Shown in pieces: positions 1-8,394 of a DNA stretch of 64,000 nt. The stretch is from Pseudomonas koreensis (GTDB taxonomy: Bacteria > Pseudomonadota > Gammaproteobacteria > Pseudomonadales > Pseudomonadaceae). Both the position numbers and the translations under genes were made by a program. How positions within the stretch are numbered: the stretch's first letter is position 1; the number at the start of each line of letters is the position of its first letter. The notes beneath the pieces were generated by a model, which saw only the letters and a program-made list of their open reading frames with translations, was not told where the DNA came from and made no database searches. The stretch lies in NCBI RefSeq assembly GCF_025447595.1, contig NZ_JAOEJU010000026.1:19860-83859 (forward strand). Reading direction: 5' to 3'.

Positions 1-1
1 C

Positions 2-532
2 AATAATGCCGACCTGTCGGGGCTGATGCTGACGCGCAACGGGCGGGTGTACCCGCTCAATCTCGATGCCCTCAATCAGCAGGATTCCGAGTTGCAGAAC
101 GTCTACCTCAAGGGAGGCGATCAGCTGTATCTGCCGTACAACGACAACAAGCGCATCTACGTGATGGGCGAGGTCAACCAGCCTCGCGCACTGAGCTTCA
201 AGACCGCCACCATGAACCTGTCCGACGTGCTCGGTTCGGTCGGTGGCTTGAGTCAGACCACCTCCAACGGCAACGCCGTTTACGTCATTCGCGGGGTGGA
301 GAACCTCGACGTGGAGCCTGCGAAAATCTACCAGCTGGAAGCCGAATCGCCGACCGCCATGGCGCTCGCGTCGCACTTCGAAGTTCGGCCTCAGGATGTG
401 GTGTATGTCGGGCCTGCCAACGTGACTCGCTGGAACCGTCTGATCAGTCAGTTGGTGCCGTCGGCATCGATTGTCGGTACGGGCGCTTCCGCTGCGAAGA
501 ACTGGAGCGAATACAGTAACAACAGCAAATAA
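2..532 (+). CDS. Wza/GfcE-type polysaccharide export protein, 3' part only
   Basis: The window opens inside this gene; the frame is open from base 2 and 176 codons are seen before the TAA. It matches the C-terminal part of outer-membrane polysaccharide export (OPX) proteins: a soluble ligand-binding (SLBB) repeat around IYVMGEVNQPRAL followed by a second half-repeat, then a short C-terminal segment (VTRWNRLISQLVPSASIVG) that in Wza forms the amphipathic helix of the outer-membrane pore. In the family it is the channel through which capsule or exopolysaccharide leaves the cell. It lies 11 bases before gfcB, so it is presumably the gfcE/wza member of a group-4-capsule-like operon that begins left of the window. 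Signal peptide and N-terminal domain cannot be judged. Confidence 0.85.
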   Translation, partial: NNADLSGLMLTRNGRVYPLNLDALNQQDSELQNVYLKGGDQLYLPYNDNKRIYVMGEVNQPRALSFKTATMNLSDVLGSVGGLSQTTSNGNAVYVIRGVENLDVEPAKIYQLEAESPTAMALASHFEVRPQDVVYVGPANVTRWNRLISQLVPSASIVGTGASAAKNWSEYSNNSK

Positions 533-543
533 GGCCGCCGACT

Positions 544-1209
544 GTGAAAACGTTGAAAGTGGGCGTCTGCCTGATGGCGGCCTCGTTGTTGTGTGGCTGT
601 AACCCGCTGATGAGCGCTTCGTTGAACAACCTCAAATCGGCGGCCCTCGGGCCGGACGAACTGGACGTGTCGGCGGAGCAGGTCGCCGGGGTCAAGTATC
701 CCCAGTTGAAACTGACCACACCGTCCGGCTCCGGCGTGCTGGCGCTGGTGCGCGAGCGCGAGGACCTGCAGTTCTGGGTCGCCTCGGGCAAACAGGTGCT
801 GTTGATGCGCGACGGGTTTGTGGTGCGGACCATCGGCCTGGGCGTGGAAGGCGATCTGGACGGGACGCGTCTGTCCGATGACTCGCCGTTCAAAAAGGGT
901 CTTCAGAATATCCCCGACGGCTACACCAGCCGACGCTGGATCGATCTCTACAAAGGTCAGGAAGTCGGCATCATCCTCAACAGCCGCTTCTCGCGAAAGT
1001 CCCTGGAAACCCTCGAAATTCTCGACAAGGAATACACCGTGCTGCGTGTCGATGAGCAGATTGACGCCCCGGCCATCGGCCTGCGTGCGACCAATCGTTA
1101 TTGGGTCAATCCAGCTGACGGTTTCATTGTGCAGAGTGAGCAGCAACTGACTTCGCAACTGCGGGTCAGGATCGTGCAACTGACGCCTGATCGCAGGCAC
1201 GTTCCGTGA
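544..1209 (+). CDS. gfcB: YjbF/GfcB family outer-membrane lipoprotein
   Basis: 221 residues starting at GTG. The N-terminus is a lipoprotein signal peptide ending in a lipobox with acylated Cys19 (LLCGC). The body reads like the YjbF/GfcB family: a globular periplasmic domain with repeated beta strands (ISxx, ILNSRFS, YTVLRVDEQ). In E. coli the gfcBCD genes act in surface assembly of group 4 capsule, and yjbEFGH in an uncharacterised exopolysaccharide. The order here, OPX protein then GfcB, GfcC and GfcD, is that of the gfc operon. Its stop overlaps the GTG start of gfcC (GTGA), so the two are translationally coupled. Confidence 0.85.
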   Translation: MKTLKVGVCLMAASLLCGCNPLMSASLNNLKSAALGPDELDVSAEQVAGVKYPQLKLTTPSGSGVLALVREREDLQFWVASGKQVLLMRDGFVVRTIGLGVEGDLDGTRLSDDSPFKKGLQNIPDGYTSRRWIDLYKGQEVGIILNSRFSRKSLETLEILDKEYTVLRVDEQIDAPAIGLRATNRYWVNPADGFIVQSEQQLTSQLRVRIVQLTPDRRHVP

Positions 1210-1970
1210 AGCGGCTGAGAGCGCTATCGGCGTGTCTGTTGTTGCTCACGGGTGCGAGCCAGGCAGCGGTCACCGTTACCGGTGATGTCGCCAATCCGGG
1301 CCCGGTCGAGTTGCCGGCGAACGGGCGGTTACGCGATGTGATTGGCGAGGCCGTACCGAATGCCGAAGGGTACTTTCTGGCGGGCGTCCTGCTGCGTCAG
1401 TCACTACTGGAGGAACAGACGCGGCTCAAGGTCGGCGTGCTGTTCGATCTGGATGTGCTGCAACGCATGGCGATGCTCTTCGACAAGCCCTCGCGGGCAG
1501 CGCTGGCGCAGCAGGTGGCCGAGCAAGTCCGGCAGATGCCGGTGACCGGACGGCAGATCGCCGATCTCGATCCGGTGGCGGTGGAAGTCGGCTTCGCCCG
1601 CAACATCCGTCTGGACGATGGCGATCGCCTGATCTACCCGAAGCGAGTCGACGAAGTCGAAGTGCTGGGCGCGGTCGCCGAGCCGTGCCGCTTGCCTTAT
1701 CAGCCGCTGCTCGAAGCCCGGGAATACCTGCAAGGCTGCGCGCTGCTGGAAGACGATGCCGACGCCGATTACCTGTGGCTGATCCAGCCCAATGGCGTTT
1801 CGCGCCGGGTCGGCATCGCTCATTGGAACCGTGAGAGCGGGCACATGCCTGTCGCCGGCAGCAAGATTCTGGTGCCGTTGAAAAATGATGATCTTGATCC
1901 GCCTGTCCCTGAACTGAATCAGCAGTTGGCCGAATTTATTGCCACGCAGTTGGCTGAGGTGGTTCGTTGA
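1206..1970 (+). CDS. gfcC: YjbG/GfcC family periplasmic capsule assembly protein
   Basis: 254 residues, GTG start overlapping the gfcB stop. It has a cleavable signal peptide (LLLLTGASQAA) followed by a beta-grasp/SLBB-like region (VTVTGDVANPGPVELP), matching the GfcC family, whose E. coli member is a soluble periplasmic protein with two beta-grasp domains and a C-terminal helix. The C-terminus here (ELNQQLAEFIATQLAEV) looks like that helix. The likely role is in export or surface retention of the polysaccharide together with the OPX protein. The TTG start of gfcD overlaps its stop. Confidence 0.82.
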   Translation: MKRLRALSACLLLLTGASQAAVTVTGDVANPGPVELPANGRLRDVIGEAVPNAEGYFLAGVLLRQSLLEEQTRLKVGVLFDLDVLQRMAMLFDKPSRAALAQQVAEQVRQMPVTGRQIADLDPVAVEVGFARNIRLDDGDRLIYPKRVDEVEVLGAVAEPCRLPYQPLLEAREYLQGCALLEDDADADYLWLIQPNGVSRRVGIAHWNRESGHMPVAGSKILVPLKNDDLDPPVPELNQQLAEFIATQLAEVVR

Positions 1971-4045
1971 ATTTGCGTTTTGCAGCTGTGTTGTTATTGC
2001 CCTGCGGCCTGGTGCATGCCGAGCCGCGCATTACCCAGAATGATTTCGGTGGCGTCGGTCTGCTACAGACCCCGACCGCGCGCATGTCGCCCGCCGGTGA
2101 GTTGAGTGTCAACGCCAACCGCACCGAACCGTACAGCCGATACAGCGTTTCGTTGCAGCCGCTCGACTGGCTGGAAGGTTCGTTTCGCTACACCGCCATC
2201 ACCAACCGGCCTTACGGCTCCGAGGCGCTGAGTGGCAGCCAGAGCTATAAGGACAAGGCGGTCGACGCCAAGGTCCGGCTGTGGCAGGAAAGCCACTGGG
2301 CGCCGGAAGTAGCGCTGGGCTTTCGAGACATCGGTGGTACGGGTTTGTTCGCCAGTGAGTTCTTCGTGGCCAACAAACGCTACGACAACTTTGATTTCAG
2401 CGCCGGCATTGCCTGGGGTTACATCGGTAATCGCGGCGATTTCGACAACCCGCTGGGCTGGGCCAGTGATCGCTTCAAAACCAGACCCGATCTGGAAGGC
2501 ACCGGTGACGTCAACGCCGGGTCGTACTTTCGCGGCAAGCCTGCGTTTTTCGGCGGCGTGAGTTACCAGACGCCCTGGGACCGGCTCAGCCTGAAACTCG
2601 AATACGAAGGCAACGACTACAAGCACGAGCCGAAGGACAACATCATCAAGCAGGACTCGCCGATCAACCTCGGCGCGGTGTTCAAGGTGACCGATTCCCT
2701 TGACCTGAGCGCGGCGTGGGAGCGCGGTAACACCGCGATGTTCGGCGTCACGTTCCACACCAACTTCGTCAGCCGCAAGGCCCCGGCCAAAACCTTCGAC
2801 CCACCGGCCGAACCGCTGCCGCCGAAAGCGCCGGACACCGCGCCTGACCAGGTCAATTGGGCCGACGTATCGAAACGCTTGCAGCAGAACGCCGGCTACA
2901 AGGTCGAGCGCATCAGCCAGCGTGACTCCGAACTGATTGTGTACGGCGAGCAGCAGCGCTACTTCCATTCGCCCAAGGCTGTCGGCCGCGCGAGCCGGAT
3001 TCTCGACAACAGCGTCAACGACGACATCGACTGGTTCACCGTGGTCAACAAGCGCTATGACCTGCCGCTGGAAGAAACCAGCGTGCCCCGGCAAACCTTC
3101 CGCGAAGTGATCAACAACGAGGAGCCGCTGCAAGCGCTGCACCGCACCACCGAGATCAACCCGGCGATGCCGCACAACGAGAAAACCCTCTACACCGAAG
3201 CGCCGCAATCTTTCATTTATGGCGCCGGGCTGGGCTTCAAACAGAACGTCGGTGGCCCCGATGGCTTGCTCTATCAGTTCACTGCGGATCTCGATGCGGA
3301 ATACCGCTTCAACCGCAACACCTGGTGGAACGGTTTGCTCAGTCAGAACCTGATCAACAACTTCGACAAGTTCAAATACGACGCACCCAGCGGCCTGCCG
3401 CGTGTGCGTACGGATTTGCGTCAGTACCTGACCACGTCGGACACCACTATGCCGCTGTTCCAGGTCAGCCACGCCGAGCAACTGGACAAGGATTTGTACG
3501 GCATGGTCTACGGCGGTTATCTGGAGTCGATGTTCGCCGGGGTAGGGGGCGAGGTGCTGTTTCGTCCGACCGGCAAGCGCTGGTCGATCGGTGCGGATCT
3601 GAACTACGTGCGTCAGCGTGATTTCGACCAGGGCTTCGGCCTGCAGGATTACTCGGTCTGGACCGGCCACATCACCGGCTACACCGACTTGCCTTACGAA
3701 ACGCTTGCTGCCGTCAGCGTCGGGCGTTACCTGGCGGGCGACTTTGGCGGCACGCTGGATATCTCCCGCGAGTTTTCCAACGGCGTGCGCTTCGGCGCCT
3801 GGGCGACGATCACCACCGCCGGCAGCGCCGAGTATGGCGAGGGTAGTTTCGACAAGGGCCTGTACCTGTCGATTCCGTTCGACGAGATGATGAGCATGTC
3901 GACCATGCGCCGCGCCAACCTGGTGTGGGCGCCGCTGACCCGTGACGGTGGTGCGAGGCTGAACCGCAGCTTCCAGCTGCACTCGATGACGGACAGTCGG
4001 GAAGGGGACATGTTCTACCGGAACTTCGAGAAGATTACCGAGTAA
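1967..4045 (+). CDS. gfcD: YjbH/GfcD family outer-membrane beta-barrel lipoprotein-like protein
   Basis: 692 residues, TTG start overlapping the gfcC stop (TTGA). A signal peptide ends near VHA; the following Asn-Asp-Phe-Gly-Gly-Val-Gly-Leu-Leu-Gln-Thr-Pro stretch is typical of the YjbH/GfcD (DUF940) family. The rest alternates short aromatic-rich strands and polar turns as in a large outer-membrane barrel, with a proline-rich linker around residues 265-290 that may separate two barrel parts. Size fits E. coli YjbH (about 700). It closes the gfc-like operon; a strong terminator follows 20 bases downstream. All three gfc genes use non-ATG starts, so expression of the downstream proteins probably depends on coupling. 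Confidence 0.85.
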   Translation: MNLRFAAVLLLPCGLVHAEPRITQNDFGGVGLLQTPTARMSPAGELSVNANRTEPYSRYSVSLQPLDWLEGSFRYTAITNRPYGSEALSGSQSYKDKAVDAKVRLWQESHWAPEVALGFRDIGGTGLFASEFFVANKRYDNFDFSAGIAWGYIGNRGDFDNPLGWASDRFKTRPDLEGTGDVNAGSYFRGKPAFFGGVSYQTPWDRLSLKLEYEGNDYKHEPKDNIIKQDSPINLGAVFKVTDSLDLSAAWERGNTAMFGVTFHTNFVSRKAPAKTFDPPAEPLPPKAPDTAPDQVNWADVSKRLQQNAGYKVERISQRDSELIVYGEQQRYFHSPKAVGRASRILDNSVNDDIDWFTVVNKRYDLPLEETSVPRQTFREVINNEEPLQALHRTTEINPAMPHNEKTLYTEAPQSFIYGAGLGFKQNVGGPDGLLYQFTADLDAEYRFNRNTWWNGLLSQNLINNFDKFKYDAPSGLPRVRTDLRQYLTTSDTTMPLFQVSHAEQLDKDLYGMVYGGYLESMFAGVGGEVLFRPTGKRWSIGADLNYVRQRDFDQGFGLQDYSVWTGHITGYTDLPYETLAAVSVGRYLAGDFGGTLDISREFSNGVRFGAWATITTAGSAEYGEGSFDKGLYLSIPFDEMMSMSTMRRANLVWAPLTRDGGARLNRSFQLHSMTDSREGDMFYRNFEKITE

Positions 4046-4065
4046 GACCGGGAGAGCGGAAAGTC

Positions 4066-4094
4066 AAAACGGGAGCCTGATGGCTCCCGTTTTT
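4066..4094 (+). terminator. Rho-independent terminator of the gfc operon
   Basis: CGGGAGCC, loop TGAT, GGCTCCCG followed by five T; it is preceded by AAAA, so it could also work for transcripts from the other side. It begins 20 bases after the gfcD stop. Confidence 0.85.
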
Positions 4095-4191
4095 GTTTGT
4101 GGTGAAGGGGGATCTTGATACGGCCATGATTGCTGTGGGAGCTGGTGTGTTGCAGGTGGTTGGCAGGTTCAAACCTGATGGTGAATGATCC

Positions 4192-4292
4192 GGCGCCTTC
4201 GCGGGCAAGCCCGCTCCCACAGGATTTAAGGTGATGCCTTGATCTTCGCCATTCCCCAGATCCCTGTGGGAGCGGGCTTGCCCGCGAAGGCG
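4192..4292. repeat. Inverted pair of REP elements
   Basis: Two REP copies in opposite orientation at 4192-4221 and 4265-4292, each with the GCGGGCAAGCCCGC stem and the GCTCCCACA tail. A partial third copy (TGTGGGAGCTGG) starts at 4134. The pair fills the gap between the convergent gfcD and the glycosyl-phosphotransferase gene, a usual place for pseudomonad REP doublets. Confidence 0.9.
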
Positions 4293-4364
4293 TCTGTTCA
4301 GCCGACATCAGAGTATCTGTCACTCCTCGGTTTCGAAGCCCCAGCCAACCCCAAATCCCGCCCA

Positions 4365-4389
4365 CAAAAAAGGGGACTTTCGTCCCCTT
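4365..4389 (-). terminator. Rho-independent terminator of the sugar phosphotransferase gene
   Basis: On the minus strand AAGGGGAC, loop GAAA, GTCCCCTT followed by a run of T, about 30 bases beyond the stop of the upstream-lying minus-strand gene. Confidence 0.85.
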
Positions 4390-4417
4390 GCGGTGTTGCC
4401 TTCTCAAGCCCTGCGTC

Positions 4418-5812
4418 TCAGTAAATATCCTTCGACAGCAAGGTAAACGGCGTCTTCACCAGGATCTTCACATCCAGCCACAGCGACCAGTTGTTGATGT
4501 ACTTCAGGTCGATCTCAACACGCTTTTCCATCTTGTCGAGCGTGTCTGTCTCGCCCCGGCAACCGCTGATCTGTGCCAGGCCAGTAATGCCCGGTTTGAT
4601 TCGGTGGCGGGCCATATAGGCGAGGATCTTGCCCGAGTAGTAGTTGTTGTGCGCCACGGCGTGCGGACGTGGACCGACCAGCGCCATGTGCCCTTGCAAC
4701 ACGTTGAACAGCTGCGGCAATTCATCCAGCGAAGTGCGACGGATGAAGCGGCCGACTGCGGTGATGCGTGAATCGTTGCGGCTGGCCTGCTTGACGTCAC
4801 GGTCATCGTGCACGCGCATCGAGCGGAATTTCCAGACCTTGATCACCTTGCCGTTCCAGCCGTGGCGATCCTGCTTGAAAAACACCGGGCCCGGCGAGTT
4901 GATCTTCACCGCCAACGCCACGGCCAACAGCACCGGACTCAGCAGGATGATGGCCAGCAGGGCGACGGCTTTTTCCACCAGGCTCTTGCTCAGCGCAGCG
5001 GTCGGGCGGCTGGTCAGCGGGCTTTCGTTGAGGTAGATCGCTGGCAGACCGTCCACGACTTTCACCGAATGGTTGAGCAGCGTCAGGCTGTTCAGATCCG
5101 GCACCCAGACCACGTCGACGTTGGCATCCAACAGATCGACATACATGGCTTCGATGTTGGCGGCTTCCGACAGCGGCAGCGTGATGTACAAGCGGCGGAT
5201 GTCATGGTTCTGAATCAGCTCGAGCAACTCGTCCTGAGCGCCGACGACGCGTGGAGCGTCCGCTTCCAGGGAAGGGACTTCGCCGTTGCTGACCAGACCT
5301 ACCAACGGCAGGTTTTCCAGCTGACTCAATTTTTTCGCCAGTCCCAGCGCCAATTCACCGGTGCCGACGATCAGGGTCTTGTGTTCGCTTTTGCGCGAAC
5401 GCTGATAGAACTTCGAGAACGCGTGCAGCGGTGCGTACAGCAGTGCCTGACCGAGGAAACCGTATACCGCCCACTCAAGGATGACCTGGCGGGAGAACAG
5501 CGCATCGGCCTTGCAGATGAAGGCGATGAACGCCAGACCGGCCATGGTCATGAACCAACCCACGAACAGTCGACCCAGCCCGGTCAGATAGTTGTCTCGC
5601 TTTCGATACGCGCCGCTGAAGGTATAGGCCGGAACCGACGCCAGTACCGCCAGTATCGTGCACATCCGGTAGTAGAACTCGACGGTTCCGGTGTGCTGTT
5701 CGGCCAGAAAGAACAACAGTGAAACAATGAAACTCTGTGCCAGCGCCCATTGGCCCCAAAAGGTCAGTCCCTTGAGGCCGGTGTTTCGATTGATACGAAG
5801 AGAAAGATCCAT
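4418..5812 (-). CDS. Undecaprenyl-phosphate glucose phosphotransferase (PslA/WcaJ type)
   Basis: 464 residues from the ATG at 5812, chosen over an upstream ATG at 5836 because GGGGAT sits at the right distance before it. The N-terminal half has four to five membrane helices (starting LTFWGQWALAQSFIVSLLFFL), then a CoA-binding-like Rossmann region (TLIVGTGELALGLAKKL), then the bacterial sugar transferase domain with KFRSMRVHDD, RRTSLDELPQLFNVLQG, LVGPRPHAV and PGITGLAQISGCRG. These motifs define initiating enzymes that move glucose-1-phosphate to undecaprenyl phosphate, the first step of exopolysaccharide repeat synthesis at the inner membrane. PslA of P. aeruginosa is the closest named relative by layout. 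It faces the gfc operon tail to tail and probably serves the same polysaccharide, but a complete glycosyltransferase set is not in the window. Confidence 0.9.
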   Translation of the reverse strand: MDLSLRINRNTGLKGLTFWGQWALAQSFIVSLLFFLAEQHTGTVEFYYRMCTILAVLASVPAYTFSGAYRKRDNYLTGLGRLFVGWFMTMAGLAFIAFICKADALFSRQVILEWAVYGFLGQALLYAPLHAFSKFYQRSRKSEHKTLIVGTGELALGLAKKLSQLENLPLVGLVSNGEVPSLEADAPRVVGAQDELLELIQNHDIRRLYITLPLSEAANIEAMYVDLLDANVDVVWVPDLNSLTLLNHSVKVVDGLPAIYLNESPLTSRPTAALSKSLVEKAVALLAIILLSPVLLAVALAVKINSPGPVFFKQDRHGWNGKVIKVWKFRSMRVHDDRDVKQASRNDSRITAVGRFIRRTSLDELPQLFNVLQGHMALVGPRPHAVAHNNYYSGKILAYMARHRIKPGITGLAQISGCRGETDTLDKMEKRVEIDLKYINNWSLWLDVKILVKTPFTLLSKDIY

Positions 5813-6194
5813 ACGATATCCCCAAAAGACGTCCATTCAGGTTTCGACAGTAGAAAACCGAGTTGTTAAGCAGACTTGTTATTGTTGTTTGAGCCAGTGT
5901 CCTGAGGTAACAACGCCGGAATGCGGAACTGTCGTCAGTCAATAGACTAAGTTATTGCCAGGGATGCTGTCTGACGAGTTCTAACAAGATGGCACAGTGC
6001 CAACTTATTTAAATTTCCAATATTCAAACGTTAGAAAAGGTCGAAAGGCAGGGGGTGAATAATTGAGATCGGGTTTGCTATCGTAGGAAGGGTAGGGAGG
6101 CAGGGAAGACTATAAGGAGGTGGGCCAAACAGAGTGCTTCTTTTATTCTTGTAATAGCACTTGTATCTGTTTGTTTTTCGCGTTGGCGTTATTG
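5813..6194. other. Intergenic stretch without a gene
   Basis: About 380 bases between two minus-strand genes. It is AT-richer than its surroundings and should carry the promoter of the phosphotransferase gene. I see no convincing hairpin terminator and no ORF with a ribosome binding site. Confidence 0.5.
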
Positions 6195-6854
6195 TCAGGC
6201 AACAACTTCCTGGATCAGGCAATAACCACGATTGCGTACGGCACGAAACAGTCGTTCGCCATTGCTGGCACTTTTGAATTTGTCCTGGAGACGACTCAGA
6301 CACATTTCCAGACCCCGGTATTGCTCCGGTTCTCTGCCAATGCTGAGGATCAGTTCGTCTCGACTGACAACGCGTTCTTCGTGGTGCAGCATTTTGCAAA
6401 CCAGTGCGGTTTCGAGCCCGGTGAGACTGATTTCGACGCCTTCCTTTGTCAATGCACCCTGGTCATTATCGAGATGCCAGGCTTCGGTGCAGGACCCAGT
6501 GGATTCAATCGTTCGGGACGTATGGGTGGTTTCTCCGGCTGTTGCCGAAGTGCTGTGAAACGGAGGGGCCGATTGCGCTGCGAGCCATTCCGATTCGAGG
6601 GTGGCCAGTATTTTCTGGGTATCGTGTTCAATGCTGCGTGCGACATGCTTCCTTGTGCCGCTTGGGTAAGTGAACTCCATCAGCATCGGAGCGGAAGAGG
6701 GCGAAGCAACACCTTCAATAAACATTTGTGCCTGAGACGTGCCAAACGAATTGAAACGCTCACTGGAGAGAATGCTCTCGAGTTCGCGTTGCGACGCTGA
6801 GCTGTTAGTCACGACAACAAAGTATTTTCTTGGGAGGGTCGTGCTGGTTTCCAT
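6195..6854 (-). CDS. Winged-helix transcriptional regulator, OmpR-type DNA-binding domain, no receiver seen
   Basis: 219 residues; AGGAGAG precedes the ATG. The C-terminal third (about 135-215) is an OmpR/PhoB-type winged helix: LTGLETALVCKMLHHEERVVSRDELI, then LEMCLSRLQDKF and the wing ending FRAVRNRGYCL. The N-terminal half has no acidic pocket or conserved Lys of a phosphoreceiver and no membrane segment; its input is unknown. A second protein of the same design lies just upstream at 7147-7887, on the same strand. Both may regulate the neighbouring polysaccharide genes, but that rests on position only. Confidence 0.7.
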   Translation of the reverse strand: METSTTLPRKYFVVVTNSSASQRELESILSSERFNSFGTSQAQMFIEGVASPSSAPMLMEFTYPSGTRKHVARSIEHDTQKILATLESEWLAAQSAPPFHSTSATAGETTHTSRTIESTGSCTEAWHLDNDQGALTKEGVEISLTGLETALVCKMLHHEERVVSRDELILSIGREPEQYRGLEMCLSRLQDKFKSASNGERLFRAVRNRGYCLIQEVVA

Positions 6855-7146
6855 GTCTCTCTCCTAAAGTACACACCAAATTTGGCGAAAAATAATGGGC
6901 AGGCGAGCAATGTTTTCCTCGGAATTAATCGAAAGGCAGGGTCTGGGCCCAAAAATGGCCCTCGATAAGTTCCACTCGGTCTGCTATTAGAGTAATGGTT
7001 TATTGTTATGTTTAAGTGTTGCAGCGCTCATGCAATTGACGGCTTTTTATTAGATGTGTGATGCGGTTAAAACTATGAGACAGCGGATTTTCAAAGAGTT
7101 GCATCAGACGTTCCCTCGTATGCTGCAAAAAGACTGATTCCTTGAT

Positions 7147-7887
7147 TCAGGCGTTGGAGATCAACCCCCTCATCAGACGATAACCATACCCGCGAATGCT
7201 CTGTATGGCGTTCGTACCGTACACGTCCTTTATTTTCCCACGCAAGCGACTGATGGATTTTTCCAGCGCCCGAGGATCGTAGAAATGGGTGTTGAGCCCC
7301 ATGATGCCGGCGATTTCATCATGGCTGAGAATGTGATTGCCGGTCTGCGCGAAGGCTTGCAGGATCTTCATTTCGGCAAAGGAAATATCCAGTCGGCGGC
7401 TGGCGTCCGAGAGGCAGATGCGGGTGGAGTCCAGCACCAGGCTGATATCCCGTTGCCATTCTTCACTGTCGAAGAACTCGCCGAGCGGCTCCGTGCCATC
7501 ATCGGACAAGGTGTTGAGTTTGATACAGAAGTCGGCCCCTGCAAGAAAATACTTGATCTTGTTGTGGGCGCCGCGACCTGTGATCACTGCACAAATAATC
7601 GGCTTCGAATTGTCATTGCGCAGGTTTTCCACCAGTGCAAGGTTATCTTCCAGTGCCTGCGGGCTATCAATGACAATGAAGATGGCTCGATGGGAACCGT
7701 AATATTCGTTTTGCTGATATGAACTAGCGTAGGCGTCGGCTTCAAGCGCCACATTGTTCTGCACATGCTTTGCGATTAGCGCACTAAAATCTTCTGCCAC
7801 GCCACGGGTACGAGCCAGGGTGAGAACACCTGGTTCGTTGCTTGTACGGCGCTGGATTTTAGTCGCTAAGTTACCTGTGAGCATCAT
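7147..7887 (-). CDS. Winged-helix transcriptional regulator, OmpR-type DNA-binding domain
   Basis: 246 residues beginning Met-Met; no clear Shine-Dalgarno, so the start is uncertain by a codon. The C-terminal part (about 150-240) is an OmpR-type winged helix: LDISFAEMKILQAFAQTGNHILSH, ALEKSISRLRGKIKD, and the wing IQSIRGYGYRL. The N-terminal 140 residues contain hydrophobic strands (AIFIVIDSP, PIICAVITG, YFLAGADFCIKL) spaced like a receiver-type alpha/beta fold, and the last of these ends with a Lys, but no Asp pair or phosphoacceptor is evident, so it may be a pseudo-receiver. It shares its architecture with the regulator at 6195-6854; the two are 292 bases apart and need not be co-transcribed. 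Confidence 0.72.
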   Translation of the reverse strand: MMLTGNLATKIQRRTSNEPGVLTLARTRGVAEDFSALIAKHVQNNVALEADAYASSYQQNEYYGSHRAIFIVIDSPQALEDNLALVENLRNDNSKPIICAVITGRGAHNKIKYFLAGADFCIKLNTLSDDGTEPLGEFFDSEEWQRDISLVLDSTRICLSDASRRLDISFAEMKILQAFAQTGNHILSHDEIAGIMGLNTHFYDPRALEKSISRLRGKIKDVYGTNAIQSIRGYGYRLMRGLISNA

Positions 7888-8394
7888 GCATTGACTCGAA
7901 AAGGTGCTGACATCGGGATGTTAAAGCACCGGTTCTCATCTGTGACTGACAATTGGTAACATTTGCGCGGATTTTAGACGTGGCTCCCGAGTTTTCTAAC
8001 AATAATTAAGCCTTTCAAGCTTTTAGTTGATTTTTTCGGGGCTGTGAACTATCGAAAATCGGGTCGTTAGATGGTGGCAATGTGAGATGGTGCCACTATT
8101 TTGTAATTATCGCGATCTGTTTTTTATGTCCCTTGGCCACTACTCGATTGCACGGGATTGCCTGGAGTGTGAGATGGGTCACATTTTATGAGGCGACGCT
8201 GTTTTTTGCTACAAGGCCGACAAGTTGTTAGGCGGACGATTATTAACATGGCTTGAGTGTGTCTTTTGATAAGACATATTCTCCGTCCCCGAGTCGGGCA
8301 ATGGGTGTGTATTTGCCAATTGTTTTACTTCAGATACCCAATGCCTGAATGCAGTTGACCGGGCGCTCTTCGGGAGCGTTCTGACGGAGGATTA
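7888..8394. other. AT-rich divergent intergenic region before uppP
   Basis: 507 bases between the divergent regulator and uppP. It is markedly AT-rich and should hold both promoters. Just before uppP there is a small hairpin, CGCTC-TTCGG-GAGCG at 8364-8378, ending about ten bases before the GGAGG-like ribosome binding site. I see no tRNA-like or terminator-like structure and no credible ORF. Confidence 0.5.

Noticed and set aside
2063..3982. Long ORF (639 codons) on the minus strand inside gfcD
   Set aside because: It is the antisense of a GC-rich, convincingly coding barrel gene, and its translation shows no domain or start signal.
5813..5836. Upstream ATG for the sugar phosphotransferase at 5836
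   Set aside because: The ATG at 5812 has the ribosome binding site, which would lie inside the coding region if 5836 were used.
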